DNA of 64,000 bases from positions 46,139 through 110,138 of IMG/VR virus record IMGVR_UViG_3300030110_003801; one strand, given 5' to 3'. The position numbers were made by a program, and so were the translations under genes. Shown piece after piece: positions 1-7,632 of the stretch (the stretch's first letter is position 1; every line of letters starts with the position of its first letter). This DNA is from a virus. Below the pieces are notes generated by a model that was not told the DNA's origin, searched no databases, and was given only the letters and a program-made list of their open reading frames with translations.

Positions 1-185
1 GAGAGAAATCTTATAACAAGGTGGTCAATAAGATAAACTCTTTTGTCTCCTCTGATGCGATAAAAGAAGAGTCTGGAGCTTTACAACTTGACATTAAGTT
101 TTTAGAATTAGGAGAAGAAACTGAAGTTGAATTAAAACAAATGGTTAACAGCAGGTATTCTGCACTTAAAAAGCAAGGATTATGA
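1..185 (+). CDS. Partial hypothetical protein, C-terminal end only
   Basis: The reading frame is open from base 3 and ends at TGA 183-185; the start lies before the window. About 60 residues are visible, a charged helical tail ending in SALKKQGL. The stop overlaps the ATG of the next gene (ATGA), indicating translational coupling. In arm B the genes before the replication module are a YqaJ exonuclease and an annealing-type protein, so this could be the end of a recombination gene, but no motif in the visible part proves it. Confidence 0.6.
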   Translation, partial: EKSYNKVVNKINSFVSSDAIKEESGALQLDIKFLELGEETEVELKQMVNSRYSALKKQGL

Positions 186-703
186 GTAAAGATGACGTGA
201 TATTTGATGACGTACCAAACGAGAAAGAGCAAGTTAGAAACGAAATACTGCCGCCAAAGCTGAATTTTACAAAGGAAGGTCTTAAGGTACAAGCCCAGAC
301 ATATATTGAATCAATACTAAACAGTGGTGAGGATGATGTGCTGGATACTTATACTAGGGTTTGTGCTATACTTGAGTACGCTACCGTGGCGAAAAAGGAA
401 TTGACACCCCATGTAAAAGATGAAATAGAAAAACATGGCAAAGGAGGTACCGAGTACAACGGTATTAAGCTTGCTGTGTCAAATTCAGCTGACACACATA
501 GTTTCGATCATTACGATGGATGGGTTTCTCAAAAGAAAATTGTTGATGAAGAGACTCTTAAATTGAAAGAAATTGAATCAATAATGAAAAAAGCCCATGG
601 TACAGGTGGTGTTCTAGACGATGACACAGGAGAAATAATTCCAGGAAGTGTTATCAAGAAACACGGTGCAAGTTCGCCTCGTGCAACAATACCTAAATCA
701 TAA
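182..703 (+). CDS. Conserved phage protein of the recombination/replication module
   Basis: 173 aa, acidic N-terminus (MSKDDVIFDD), then a helical region and a C-terminal part with FDHYDGW, a run of charged residues (ETLKLKEIESIMKK) and a tail with DDTGEIIP and SSPRATIPKS. This end resembles the small uncharacterised phage proteins (charged helix, DxxGExxPP, Ser/Thr-rich tail) usually found next to RecT-like and YqaJ genes; that is family recollection, not a search result. Starts inside the stop of the upstream gene and lies 21 bases before the DUF4373-type gene. Function unknown. Confidence 0.7.
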   Translation: MSKDDVIFDDVPNEKEQVRNEILPPKLNFTKEGLKVQAQTYIESILNSGEDDVLDTYTRVCAILEYATVAKKELTPHVKDEIEKHGKGGTEYNGIKLAVSNSADTHSFDHYDGWVSQKKIVDEETLKLKEIESIMKKAHGTGGVLDDDTGEIIPGSVIKKHGASSPRATIPKS

Positions 704-724
704 CAATAATCACAACTACCAATA

Positions 725-1420
725 ATGAACAAGAGCAAAACGTACTGGTTTAGCCACGATATGAATGCTCACGAAGACTCAAAAATAAAAGCATTAATGA
801 GCATTTGGGGAGCAGAAGGTTACGGTTGGTACTGGATTATTGTTGAGGTTATGGCTCAACAGAAGGGATATAAGATTTCCACACAAAAGAAATATGACTT
901 CCCTTCTTTGGCCCTATCCCTACCAAACTGCAGTACTGAAAAATGCAAAGAATTTGTAGATGACTGTATAAATGAATTTGAACTTTTTAAATCTGACGGG
1001 AAAAATTTCTGGTCAACATCACTAATCGAAAGAATGACAAAACACGACATGGCAAGAGAAAGAGGTAAGAACGCAGCTGCCGCTAGATGGCAGAAGAGTA
1101 AAGACAAAAAAGAATCACAGGAGGATACAATCTTTCCAGAAATACAAAAAGAAATTGATCCTGCAAAAGTTAAATCAATACAAGTTTTACATAATCCTGA
1201 CTACTTTAATCTGTTTTGCAATCAACTTCTGGAATCTGAAAACTTTAAACATATAACACGAACACAACTAAAAAACAAAAGAGACGAATTAATTGACTAC
1301 TTAAACTCTAAAGGAAAAAAGTACAAAGATTATAGGTCGTTTTTCAGAGGATGTTTAAGACGAGACTTCCCAAACCCAGGGGAAATAGATTTAAAAACAG
1401 ATAGAAAAATGGTAATGTAA
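725..1420 (+). CDS. DUF4373 (Lin1244/Lin1753-like) phage replication protein
   Basis: 231 aa. Residues about 6-100 carry the typical YWFSHD...D.KI..L....G..GYG.YW.I.E.M pattern of the Lin1244/Lin1753-like N-terminal domain (DUF4373), a winged-helix-like domain in phage and conjugative-element replication initiators. A basic linker (RERGKNAAAARWQKSK) follows, then a C-terminal helical part with YKDYRSFFRGCLRRDFP. It ends one base before the primase-helicase start, so the two are probably co-translated and act together in origin opening or helicase loading. Arm B uses a different initiator type (46649-47494) at the same position, which is notable. Confidence 0.8.
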   Translation: MNKSKTYWFSHDMNAHEDSKIKALMSIWGAEGYGWYWIIVEVMAQQKGYKISTQKKYDFPSLALSLPNCSTEKCKEFVDDCINEFELFKSDGKNFWSTSLIERMTKHDMARERGKNAAAARWQKSKDKKESQEDTIFPEIQKEIDPAKVKSIQVLHNPDYFNLFCNQLLESENFKHITRTQLKNKRDELIDYLNSKGKKYKDYRSFFRGCLRRDFPNPGEIDLKTDRKMVM

Positions 1421-1421
1421 C

Positions 1422-3260
1422 ATGATACAAGACTTATATCAACTAGGAATCAATTTAAAAAGAACTTCAGGGCAAGAAAAAACAATATGTCCTAAATGTT
1501 CTCATACTAGAAAGCCTAAGAATCAAAAAGAGCCATGCTTGTCTGTAAATATAGATGAAGGTATATACAATTGCCATCATTGCGGATGGAATGGATCTGT
1601 ACAACAAAAAAATAAATACAAGAAGCCTTATAAAGAGTACATATTACCCAAGTACAACCCTACAGACTTGCCTGATAATGTTGTAATGGAGTTTCAGAAA
1701 AGAGGGATATCACCTTCAACACTTATGGCTAACAAAGTTACTTGTGAAAAGGTTTATATGCCTCAGAAACAAAAGGAAGTAACGTGTATAATATTTAACT
1801 ATTTCAGGAACGGGCAAATAGTAAACAAAAAATACAGGACAGCGGACAAGATGTTTAAGATGGAGTCTGGTGCTGAATTGATATTCTACAATATAGATAA
1901 CATCCAGGACAATCAGGTTGTAATATGTGAAGGTGAAATGGATGTGTTGGCTTTTTTTGAAGCAGGAATTCGATACGCTATCTCTGTTCCTAACGGTGCC
2001 AGTAAAGGCAACAACAATCTTCAATACCTAGATAACTGTGCATCATTTTTCGAAAACGGCATACCTAAAGAAATATATATAGCCACTGACGGTGATGAGC
2101 CAGGGACTAGATTAGGAAAAGAATTATCAAGAAGATTAGGCAGAGAGAGATGTAAGATTGTTAAATACCCTGATGGATGTAAGGATGCTAATGAGGTTCT
2201 TTTAAAACACGGAGAAGAAGGGGTGCTTAAGCTTATAACAGACGCTGAATTTTACCCTATAAAAGGTATTGTTCCTATGACTGAAATTAGAAAAGGAACT
2301 TTAGACTTGTTTAGAAATGGTGTAGCGAAGGGAGATGTTATTGGCTTGGAGTCAACATACGATGATGAACTAGGTCTTGATGATTTAGTTTCCTGGAAAA
2401 CAGGCTTAGTTTACACCTGGACAGGTATACCTACTCATGGTAAGTCATCCATGGTTAACCAGGTAGAGACTTTACTTGCTGTAAATTGTGGTTGGAAGTT
2501 TGGAATATACTCTCCAGAGCATTTACCAATACAGTTTTTAGCCTATAGGTATGCGGAAATAATTGTAGGCAAAGCCTTCTTTCACGGGAAAGGATTAAGA
2601 ATGAACGAAATGGAACTTGAGTCAGCATTAGATTTTATTGAGAAACATTTCTTTTTTATCAAACCAAAATCCGGGTCAATAATGCTTGATGAGTTAATCG
2701 ATCTTGGCAAACAGCTGGTTTTAAGACACGGAATAAAGGGCTTTACAATTGATCCATGGAATAAGATTAACCATCAATATGGAAAGTATGGTTCCGAAAC
2801 ACAGTACATCGAAAAGGCACTTAACAAGATTACAATGTTCAAACAAAACTTTGATGTTGCAGTTTTCTTAGTAGCACACCCAAGAAAAATGGACAAAGTA
2901 AAAGACAAAAACAGCCTGGACAATGGACAGTACGAGGTGCCGACTTTATACGATATCTCTGGGTCAAAATCTTGGTACGACATGACAGACGTAGGTATTG
3001 CTATATATCGGAATAGGGTGTTAAATATCACTACAGTATATATACAAAAAATAAAATGGAAACACTTAGGTGAAGAAGGTATGACAGATTTTAAATACAT
3101 CTCAAATTGTAGTAGATTTTATCCATGCAGTAAAGATGGGCAGAAAACACTGCAATTAAATGGGTCTTGGATTGACAAGGAACCTGAACAAACATCTTTT
3201 GAGGATGATTGGCTCAATGATGATGTTTTTAGAAAAAGCAGACCAGAAGTGCCTTTTTAA
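1422..3260 (+). CDS. Primase-helicase (zinc ribbon, TOPRIM, DnaB/gp4-like), copy A
   Basis: 612 aa. Zinc ribbon at the N-terminus (CPKC at 23-26, HHCGW near 53-57), TOPRIM fold around 160-240 with VVICEGEMDVLAFF and the acidic TDGDEPG, then a RecA-type helicase with Walker A GIPTHGKSS near 334-342, FTIDPWN as Walker B and LVAHPRKM as the following strand. This is the T7 gp4 layout: primer synthesis joined to a hexameric replicative helicase. The protein ends in PEVPF, resembling the tip of SSB tails. It is only distantly similar to the second copy at 47475-49388. A structured non-coding stretch starts right after the stop. Confidence 0.93.
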   Translation: MIQDLYQLGINLKRTSGQEKTICPKCSHTRKPKNQKEPCLSVNIDEGIYNCHHCGWNGSVQQKNKYKKPYKEYILPKYNPTDLPDNVVMEFQKRGISPSTLMANKVTCEKVYMPQKQKEVTCIIFNYFRNGQIVNKKYRTADKMFKMESGAELIFYNIDNIQDNQVVICEGEMDVLAFFEAGIRYAISVPNGASKGNNNLQYLDNCASFFENGIPKEIYIATDGDEPGTRLGKELSRRLGRERCKIVKYPDGCKDANEVLLKHGEEGVLKLITDAEFYPIKGIVPMTEIRKGTLDLFRNGVAKGDVIGLESTYDDELGLDDLVSWKTGLVYTWTGIPTHGKSSMVNQVETLLAVNCGWKFGIYSPEHLPIQFLAYRYAEIIVGKAFFHGKGLRMNEMELESALDFIEKHFFFIKPKSGSIMLDELIDLGKQLVLRHGIKGFTIDPWNKINHQYGKYGSETQYIEKALNKITMFKQNFDVAVFLVAHPRKMDKVKDKNSLDNGQYEVPTLYDISGSKSWYDMTDVGIAIYRNRVLNITTVYIQKIKWKHLGEEGMTDFKYISNCSRFYPCSKDGQKTLQLNGSWIDKEPEQTSFEDDWLNDDVFRKSRPEVPF

Positions 3261-3393
3261 CAAAGATCGTTCTTTGATAGAACAGGGGCAGAACTTTACA
3301 AGCTATTTTACTTTCAATGCTTTTAGCGTAGGAACTATTGCATATTCACTCCCAATAAGTCGAATAAGGAAATAGCTAGCCCCTGTTCATTTT
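3261..3393 (+). ncRNA. Candidate structured RNA 1 (hairpin plus 10-bp closing stem)
   Basis: Directly after the primase stop there is a hairpin CAAAGA/TCTTTG (3261-3276). Next GAACAGGGGC (3280-3289) is perfectly complementary to GCCCCTGTTC (3379-3388), and inside it AGCTATTT (3301-3308) pairs perfectly with AAATAGCT (3370-3377). A further small stem TATTG/CAATA lies near 3338-3358. The outer 3' strand is followed by ATTTTTAAA, so transcription may stop there. No convincing gene covers it; a frame running into it from 3160 overlaps the primase gene and is not credible. Could be a leader, a terminator of unusual size or an independent small RNA; the stems are seen, the role is not known. Confidence 0.55.
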
Positions 3394-3430
3394 TAAACAT
3401 TAAAAGTATAACCTTAAAAACTAAATATTT

Positions 3431-3580
3431 ATGGAAGAATTATTAGAAGAATATCTGGAAGAGCATGGACATTCAAAAGAAACATTTCAAGCTTTTATTG
3501 GAGAAGTTCAAGAAGCACTATTGTATCATGCTATCAAAATTGATGGAAGAATAATTTATGACGATAACAATTACGAGTAA
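3431..3580 (+). CDS. Small acidic protein, 49 aa
   Basis: ATG at 3431 after an A/T-rich leader (ctaaatattt), TAA at 3580. Strongly acidic start (MEELLEEYLEEHG), helical, ends in DDNNYE. No family recognised. Lies between structured RNA 1 and the small helix-turn-helix gene in the same direction. Confidence 0.55.
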   Translation: MEELLEEYLEEHGHSKETFQAFIGEVQEALLYHAIKIDGRIIYDDNNYE

Positions 3581-3613
3581 AAGAAGGAGAAAATTTATTA
3601 ACGACAAAATAAA

Positions 3614-3796
3614 ATGAAAGACAGATCAATAAATTGGCTTAAAAAAAACAAGCCCTTTCTTAATGTGAATATGATTGAGAAGGAATTACACATGCCTAAA
3701 AGTACTTTGCAAAAAGCACTGAGTGGTGTTAGAGAACTACCTGAAAACTGGCTAGCTTCCGTGAATAAATTCGTTCAAGAATTAAAAACATTTTAG
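3614..3796 (+). CDS. Small helix-turn-helix-like protein, short form, arm A
   Basis: 60 aa. Pattern WLKKNKPFL...IEKELHMPKSTLQKAL.G.R.LP.NW reads as one helix-turn-helix-like unit. It is clearly related to the 62-aa protein at 45735-45923 and to the C-terminal half of the next gene (3799-4128). Two bases separate it from that gene, and arm B holds the same two partners in reverse order. Probably DNA-binding, but no defined family was assigned. Confidence 0.65.
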   Translation: MKDRSINWLKKNKPFLNVNMIEKELHMPKSTLQKALSGVRELPENWLASVNKFVQELKTF

Positions 3797-3798
3797 TA

Positions 3799-4128
3799 AT
3801 GGACAGAGAAGTAAAAAAAAGAAAATCAGTTCATACATTTAGGTGGACAGATGAAACAGTTATAGATTTTGTGAAAGAAAACATTTCAATTGGAAGTATT
3901 AGCCATTTGTATTTAGTTAAAGCTATCGAAAACTTTAAAAACTCTGAACGCAACAAAGACATTGTTTGGATTAAAGAAAACAAAGAACTACTAAGCATTG
4001 CTGGTATTGAAAAGGCTGCTGGGCTACCTGAAACATCGTTACTAAAAGCCGTTAATGGAGGACAAAAATTTCCTAAGAAATGGGAGGCTAAATTAAATCA
4101 ATTTGTTAAGAAAATAAAATCAAAATAA
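3799..4128 (+). CDS. Helix-turn-helix-like protein, long form, arm A
   Basis: 109 aa. Basic N-terminus with HTFRWTDETVIDFVKE, then the same unit as its neighbour: WIKENKELLSIAGIEKAAGLPETSLLKAVNG...FPKKW. Homologous over its whole length to 45397-45732 (HTFVWTDELVLEF; GMPETTLLKAVNG; FPKKWEA). The pairing of a long and a short form in both early arms suggests they act together, perhaps as regulators; this is inference. A structured RNA candidate begins 14 bases after the stop. Confidence 0.65.
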   Translation: MDREVKKRKSVHTFRWTDETVIDFVKENISIGSISHLYLVKAIENFKNSERNKDIVWIKENKELLSIAGIEKAAGLPETSLLKAVNGGQKFPKKWEAKLNQFVKKIKSK

Positions 4129-4142
4129 CTTAATTAAAATAT

Positions 4143-4315
4143 AACTCTCCAGGCTAATGGATAAGCAAGTGAGTATTGGTAATCACTCCAGTTGAAAAAG
4201 AATAACAATCAGATTGTTATATCACAACACTTCCAAGAGTGTTAGTTTTGAAGTTAGATGGTACTGTGTCGTAGGATTACACTACTATCATTCCACTTGG
4301 AGGACTTGGAGAGTT
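4143..4315 (+). ncRNA. Candidate structured RNA 2 (multi-branched, about 173 nt)
   Basis: AACTCTCCA (4143-4151) pairs perfectly with TGGAGAGTT (4307-4315), followed by TTTTAA. Inside lie four separate stems: AGTGA/TCACT (4168-4187, 10-nt loop), ATAACAAT/ATTGTTAT (4202-4220, 3-nt loop), AACACTT/GAGTGTT (4226-4243, one G-U), and GATGGTACTGT against ACACTACTATC (4257-4289; 10 pairs with one mismatch). It fills exactly the gap between a stop at 4128 and a start at 4333, with no reading frame in it. It recalls a cloverleaf but lacks a T-arm and fits no tRNA rule. Sits upstream of a 77-aa gene and the P-II operon, so it could be a riboswitch-like leader or a free RNA. Confidence 0.6.
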
Positions 4316-4332
4316 TTTAAAACTGTAAATAA

Positions 4333-4566
4333 ATGGCAAAAACATACGTAACATTTGGAGGAGATCACGCTCACTCCGTAAACGGAAAAACATTAGACAA
4401 AGATACTGTGGCAGTATTTGAAGCAAAAGACAGTACCGAGGGCAGAGAAAAGGCTTTTAAATGTTTTGGGCCAAAATTTTGTTTTGAATACCATGACACC
4501 GAATGGGATGAAGATAAGATGAAATTCTTTCCAAAAGGGTATGTCAAACTAGACGTAAACCTATAA
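4333..4566 (+). CDS. Hypothetical protein, 77 aa
   Basis: 77 aa, acidic, starting MAKTYVTFGGDHAHSVNGK and ending with a tail rich in aromatic and charged residues (YHDTEWDEDKMKFFPKGY). It looks like a compact mixed alpha/beta protein. No family recognised. It lies between structured RNA 2 and the promoter of the P-II operon; the latter starts within a few bases of its stop. There is no counterpart at this place in arm B. Confidence 0.65.
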   Translation: MAKTYVTFGGDHAHSVNGKTLDKDTVAVFEAKDSTEGREKAFKCFGPKFCFEYHDTEWDEDKMKFFPKGYVKLDVNL

Positions 4567-4573
4567 TATAGTT

Positions 4574-4615
4574 TAACTTTGCATTTTTAATTTTTAACCA
4601 ATAAATAGATCGCTT
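4574..4615 (+). promoter_or_regulatory. Bacteroidetes-type promoter and leader of the P-II operon, copy A
   Basis: TAACTTTG at 4574-4581 fits the Bacteroidetes -7 box TAnnTTTG, with the ATG 35 bases further on. The leader holds a 19-nt sequence (4589-4607, starting AATTTTTAACC) that is identical before the second P-II gene (49406-49424). I see no clear -33 TTG element. Conservation of box and leader in both copies supports a real promoter for P-II, amt and porin. Confidence 0.6.
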
Positions 4616-4954
4616 ATGAAAAAGGTGGATTGTATCATCAGAAAAGCTCAATTTGATGAGGTGAAATCAGCTCTATTGGCAGTTAAGGTAACTTTTTTTA
4701 GTTACTGGGATTGTACAGGAGTTGGTAACGAGCAGCTCGATAGGAAGTATCGAGGTATTCCATATTCTACTTCTGAAATTCAGAGGAGGTATCTTTCAAT
4801 CGTCGTTAGTGACGAGTTTTTAGAAAGGACAATTAACGCTATTCTTGATTCTGCCTACACAGGCGAAGTCGGAGACGGCAAAATCTTTGTCAGCGATGTG
4901 CAAGAAGCATATCGAATCCGAACAAAAGAAAGAGGAAATCAAACACTTAATTGA
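4616..4954 (+). CDS. glnB: P-II nitrogen regulatory protein, copy A
   Basis: 112 aa, the usual P-II length. P-II proteins are trimers that sense ATP/ADP and 2-oxoglutarate and plug Amt channels through the T-loop. Seen here: T-loop Tyr50 (E. coli Tyr51) in YRGIPY, B-loop TGEVGDGKIFV (82-92), C-loop RIRT (100-103). Unusual: the T-loop base is one residue shorter than in E. coli GlnB (GVGNEQLDRK between G35 and Y45), so the 2-oxoglutarate ligand Gln39 is displaced or Glu, and the Lys58 position is Arg57. The gene stops 8 bases before the preferred amt start. 90 of 112 residues match copy B. Together with amt it is an auxiliary metabolic gene, likely acquired from a flavobacterial host. Confidence 0.95.
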   Translation: MKKVDCIIRKAQFDEVKSALLAVKVTFFSYWDCTGVGNEQLDRKYRGIPYSTSEIQRRYLSIVVSDEFLERTINAILDSAYTGEVGDGKIFVSDVQEAYRIRTKERGNQTLN

Positions 4955-4962
4955 AAGAAGAA

Positions 4963-6198
4963 ATGGAAATGTTAACAGTAAATAACCTGTGGATGATGGT
5001 CTGTACAGGTTTGGTGTTCTTTATGCACTTAGGATTTAGCTTGTTGGAGATAGGACTGACAAGACAAAAAAATACCATCAACATCCTATTCAAAAATATC
5101 TTCATTATTTGTATGGGACTTTTAGTCTACTACATAGGAGGATTTAATCTCATGTACCCTGGGTTTGAAGAGGGTAGCATGGGGATTATTAAATTCGCTG
5201 GTTTTGGGATAGCTTCACCAGAAAATGGTATGACTGCCGAGTACGCTTCAGGAGGTTATACTTGGTGGACAGATTTCTTGTTCCAGGGTATGTTTGCCGC
5301 AACAGCAGCAACTATTGTAAGTGGGGCTGTGGCAGAGCGTATCAAGCTAACAAGCTTCATGCTATTCAGTCTAATCTATGTAGGGCTTGTATACCCTATA
5401 GTAGGTAGCTGGAAGTGGGGAGGAGGATGGCTAGATGGCCTAGGATTCTACGACTTTGCAGGAAGTACATTAGTTCACTCTGTTGGCGGATGGGCAGCAT
5501 TAGTGGCTGTATGGCTGTTAGGCCCAAGGATTGGAAAGTATCTTAAAATAAACGGAAAGTCTTTCCCTATTTTAGGTCATAATATTCCTTTTGCTACGGC
5601 AGGAGTATTAATATTATGGCTTGGTTGGTTTGGATTTAACGGTGGTAGCGTATTAAGTGCTGACCCAGCGTTAACATCACTAACCTTAGTTACTACTTGT
5701 CTTGCAGCAGCTGCAGGTGGTTTTGGTGCCGCTATTACATCTTTAATTAAGGATAAAGCATTTGATTTAACAATGTTCCTTAATGGAATCTTGGGAGGAT
5801 TAGTCGCTATCACTGCAGGTGCCGATCAGATGAGTCCAAACGAATCTGTTGTAGTTGGGCTTATTGGAGGTATCATAGTAGTCCTTGCGGTTGCCTTGTT
5901 AGACAAGCTTAAATTAGATGATCCAGTAGGAGCCATCGCAGTACACCTTGGATGCGGAATCTGGGGTACTCTTGCAGTGGGTATCTTTGGAGAATTAGCT
6001 AGTGGTAGTCAATTCCTTACACAACTTATAGGGGTTTCTGTAATTGGAGCTTTCTGTCTGATTACTTCTTTTATAATACTATTCACCATTAAGAAAACTA
6101 TGGGGTTAAGAGTTAGTAAAAAAGAAGAGCTTGAAGGATTGGACAGCTCTGAGCATGGCATGCCTGCTTACTCTGACTTTCGTCTTAATGAACATTAA
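4963..6198 (+). CDS. amt: Ammonium transporter Amt, copy A
   Basis: 411 aa inner-membrane channel for ammonium. Conserved elements: FQGMFAATAATIVSGAVAER (107-126) with the gating Phe, Asp164 in YDFAG, twin pore histidines His172 (LVHSVGG) and His328 (AVHLGCG), signature GWFGFNGGS (221-229), and a full cytoplasmic tail GLRVS...EGLD..EHG (381-399) that P-II needs for docking. About 11 membrane segments and no cleavable signal peptide. The start is set at ATG 4963 because copy B begins at the same residue (MEMLTVNN); an in-frame TTG at 4951 overlaps the P-II stop and is less likely. By hand alignment 373 of 411 residues match copy B. All pore residues are intact, so it should work. Confidence 0.97.
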   Translation: MEMLTVNNLWMMVCTGLVFFMHLGFSLLEIGLTRQKNTINILFKNIFIICMGLLVYYIGGFNLMYPGFEEGSMGIIKFAGFGIASPENGMTAEYASGGYTWWTDFLFQGMFAATAATIVSGAVAERIKLTSFMLFSLIYVGLVYPIVGSWKWGGGWLDGLGFYDFAGSTLVHSVGGWAALVAVWLLGPRIGKYLKINGKSFPILGHNIPFATAGVLILWLGWFGFNGGSVLSADPALTSLTLVTTCLAAAAGGFGAAITSLIKDKAFDLTMFLNGILGGLVAITAGADQMSPNESVVVGLIGGIIVVLAVALLDKLKLDDPVGAIAVHLGCGIWGTLAVGIFGELASGSQFLTQLIGVSVIGAFCLITSFIILFTIKKTMGLRVSKKEELEGLDSSEHGMPAYSDFRLNEH

Positions 6199-6203
6199 TA
6201 ACC

Positions 6204-6222
6204 AGGGGGTGTTATGCCCCCT
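6204..6222 (+). promoter_or_regulatory. Intercistronic hairpin between amt and porin, copy A
   Basis: AGGGGG (6204-6209) pairs with CCCCCT (6217-6222) around a 7-nt loop, followed by TTAATTTT. It lies between the amt stop and the porin start. The second cassette has a hairpin of the same stem sequence at 51018-51036 with a different loop. Possible attenuator or mRNA-processing/stability element that sets porin level against Amt. Confidence 0.6.
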
Positions 6223-6237
6223 TTAATTTTACACAAA

Positions 6238-7230
6238 ATGAAAAAACTATTTACATTAATATTATTAGCTACTACAATACTATCTTACGGTCAGGATAGT
6301 TTAAAGTCAAACCTTTCTTTAGAAGGAAGTGTAGACGTTTACTACAGAAGAAACCTTAGTACAGCCAAAACAGATTTAGCACCAGCTACATCGTTTGCTA
6401 ACTTAAATGGTTTCAGTTTGGGTATGTTCAACCTTATTAGTTCTTACGATACAAAGAACACAGGTGTTGTGGCAGACCTAGTTTTTGGGCCTAGAGGAGA
6501 AGATGCTGTTTTCTTATCTACCGGGAGTTCTAACATCATTAATCAGCTTTATGTTTATTGGGATGTTAGTAATAGGATGACCTTAACAATGGGTAACTTT
6601 AACACCTTTCTTGGGTATGAAGTGATTAGCCCTTCGGGAAACTTTAATTACTCAACTTCTTACATGTTTTCTTATGGCCCTTTTTCTCATAGTGGTTTAA
6701 AAGCAGACATCGCTTTGTCTGATGACTTTACTGCCATGTTAGCTGTTTTAAACGCAACTGATGCAACGGATTTCAACCCGTCTAATTTCAGTACGCTAGG
6801 TGCTGTACTAGCATATAAGAGTACGTATTTAAACTTCTTGTTTGGAAAGCAAGATCCCGCATCTGAAGCTACATTTCAAATTGATTTGACAGGTGGTTAT
6901 AATTTGTCGAAAAAGTTTTACCTAGGGGTTAATTCAACGTACAATGATACTGATGGAAACGGCTTCTACGGAGCAGCTTTATACCCTCAATATTCTTTTG
7001 GTAAATTAACCGCAGGTTTGAGAGGTGAATACTTTGCTGAAACTGGAGACGGAGTTGGAGCAATTGGCCCAGATGCAAATGTTATAAACTTTACTACTAC
7101 TTTAGATTACGCTAAAGAGAATCTAAATCTAAAGTTAGAGTATAGATTAGACAAAGCCAGTGAGCAAGTATTTGAACAAAAGGATAACCTATCTAGTATT
7201 GTACTAGCAGCGGTTTATTCTTTTAATTAA
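6238..7230 (+). CDS. Outer-membrane beta-barrel porin (OmpL/bbp2-like), copy A
   Basis: 330 aa. Start at ATG 6238 gives a clean signal peptide (MKKLFTLILLATTILSYGQ) and matches copy B; a longer frame from 6214 would run through the hairpin. The mature part is a series of short alternating strands rich in Tyr, Gly and Asn (MGNFNTFLGYEVISP, YSTSYMFSYGPFSHSG) and ends in the aromatic strand AAVYSFN expected of an outer-membrane barrel. It resembles the OmpL-like porin family placed beside amt in Bacteroidetes. Likely role: let ammonium cross the outer membrane towards Amt. A phage-encoded porin could also alter host surface properties. Confidence 0.85.
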   Translation: MKKLFTLILLATTILSYGQDSLKSNLSLEGSVDVYYRRNLSTAKTDLAPATSFANLNGFSLGMFNLISSYDTKNTGVVADLVFGPRGEDAVFLSTGSSNIINQLYVYWDVSNRMTLTMGNFNTFLGYEVISPSGNFNYSTSYMFSYGPFSHSGLKADIALSDDFTAMLAVLNATDATDFNPSNFSTLGAVLAYKSTYLNFLFGKQDPASEATFQIDLTGGYNLSKKFYLGVNSTYNDTDGNGFYGAALYPQYSFGKLTAGLRGEYFAETGDGVGAIGPDANVINFTTTLDYAKENLNLKLEYRLDKASEQVFEQKDNLSSIVLAAVYSFN

Positions 7231-7232
7231 AA

Positions 7233-7301
7233 ATGTGCTTTATAGAAGATTACATTGATGATTTAGCCATAGATTCAATCATTGATAGCAATTTAGATTA
7301 A
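7233..7301 (+). CDS. Possible leader-size peptide, 22 aa
   Basis: ATG 7233 to TAA 7301 encodes an acidic 22-residue peptide (starts MCFIEDYIDD) between the porin stop and the operon terminator. It might be translated with the operon or be chance; no homologue was seen in copy B, where a 59-aa gene takes this place. Confidence 0.3.
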   Translation: MCFIEDYIDDLAIDSIIDSNLD

Positions 7302-7307
7302 TTAAGA

Positions 7308-7334
7308 CTCCCTCATTAATTGAGGGGGTTTTTT
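7308..7334 (+). terminator. Rho-independent terminator of the P-II/amt/porin operon, copy A
   Basis: CTCCCTCA (7308-7315), 5-nt loop, TGAGGGGG (7321-7328), then six T. An 8-bp stem with a G-U pair; it closes the nitrogen operon. No such terminator follows copy B. Confidence 0.85.
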
Positions 7335-7347
7335 AAACAACATAAAA

Positions 7348-7632
7348 ATGAGTGACGTAATAACTTCTGAAGAACTATCTGCTGTAAGACAATTAGGGTA
7401 TTATGACAATGTAACTTACTGTGAAGTATTTAATTGGTTTAGAGAAAAATGGGGATATGTTGCATGGATTGAACAGTCCGGGAAAGAGTATGGTTATAAG
7501 ATTTACGCTAATGGAGTTTACCATAGACCAAAGGATACAACTAGATACCCATATTGCAAAAGCCATGAAGAGGCACAGGTTAAACTTTTAGAGGAATTGG
7601 TTGCAGTCATAAAAGAAAAAGAGAAATGTTAG
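7348..7632 (+). CDS. Conserved hypothetical protein after the nitrogen cassette, arm A
   Basis: 94 aa. Core pattern VFNWFREKWGYVAWIEQS...YGYKIYANG...RPKDTTRYPYCKSHEEAQ. The 93-aa protein at 52213-52494 shares it (WFRKELGYTSWIEQS; YKIYSMG; RPKGYDLKYPHCKTYEQA), so the synteny of both arms reaches past the porin. Looks like a small phage domain that recurs next to early genes; function unknown. Confidence 0.7.
   Translation: MSDVITSEELSAVRQLGYYDNVTYCEVFNWFREKWGYVAWIEQSGKEYGYKIYANGVYHRPKDTTRYPYCKSHEEAQVKLLEELVAVIKEKEKC

Noticed and set aside
3160-3375. Open frame running from the primase end into the structured RNA
   Set aside because: It overlaps the primase gene in another frame by about 100 bases and its remaining part coincides with conserved-looking stems.
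4951-4962. TTG start for Amt copy A
   Set aside because: Copy B starts at the matching MEMLTVNN, and TTG overlaps the P-II stop; ATG 4963 is preferred.
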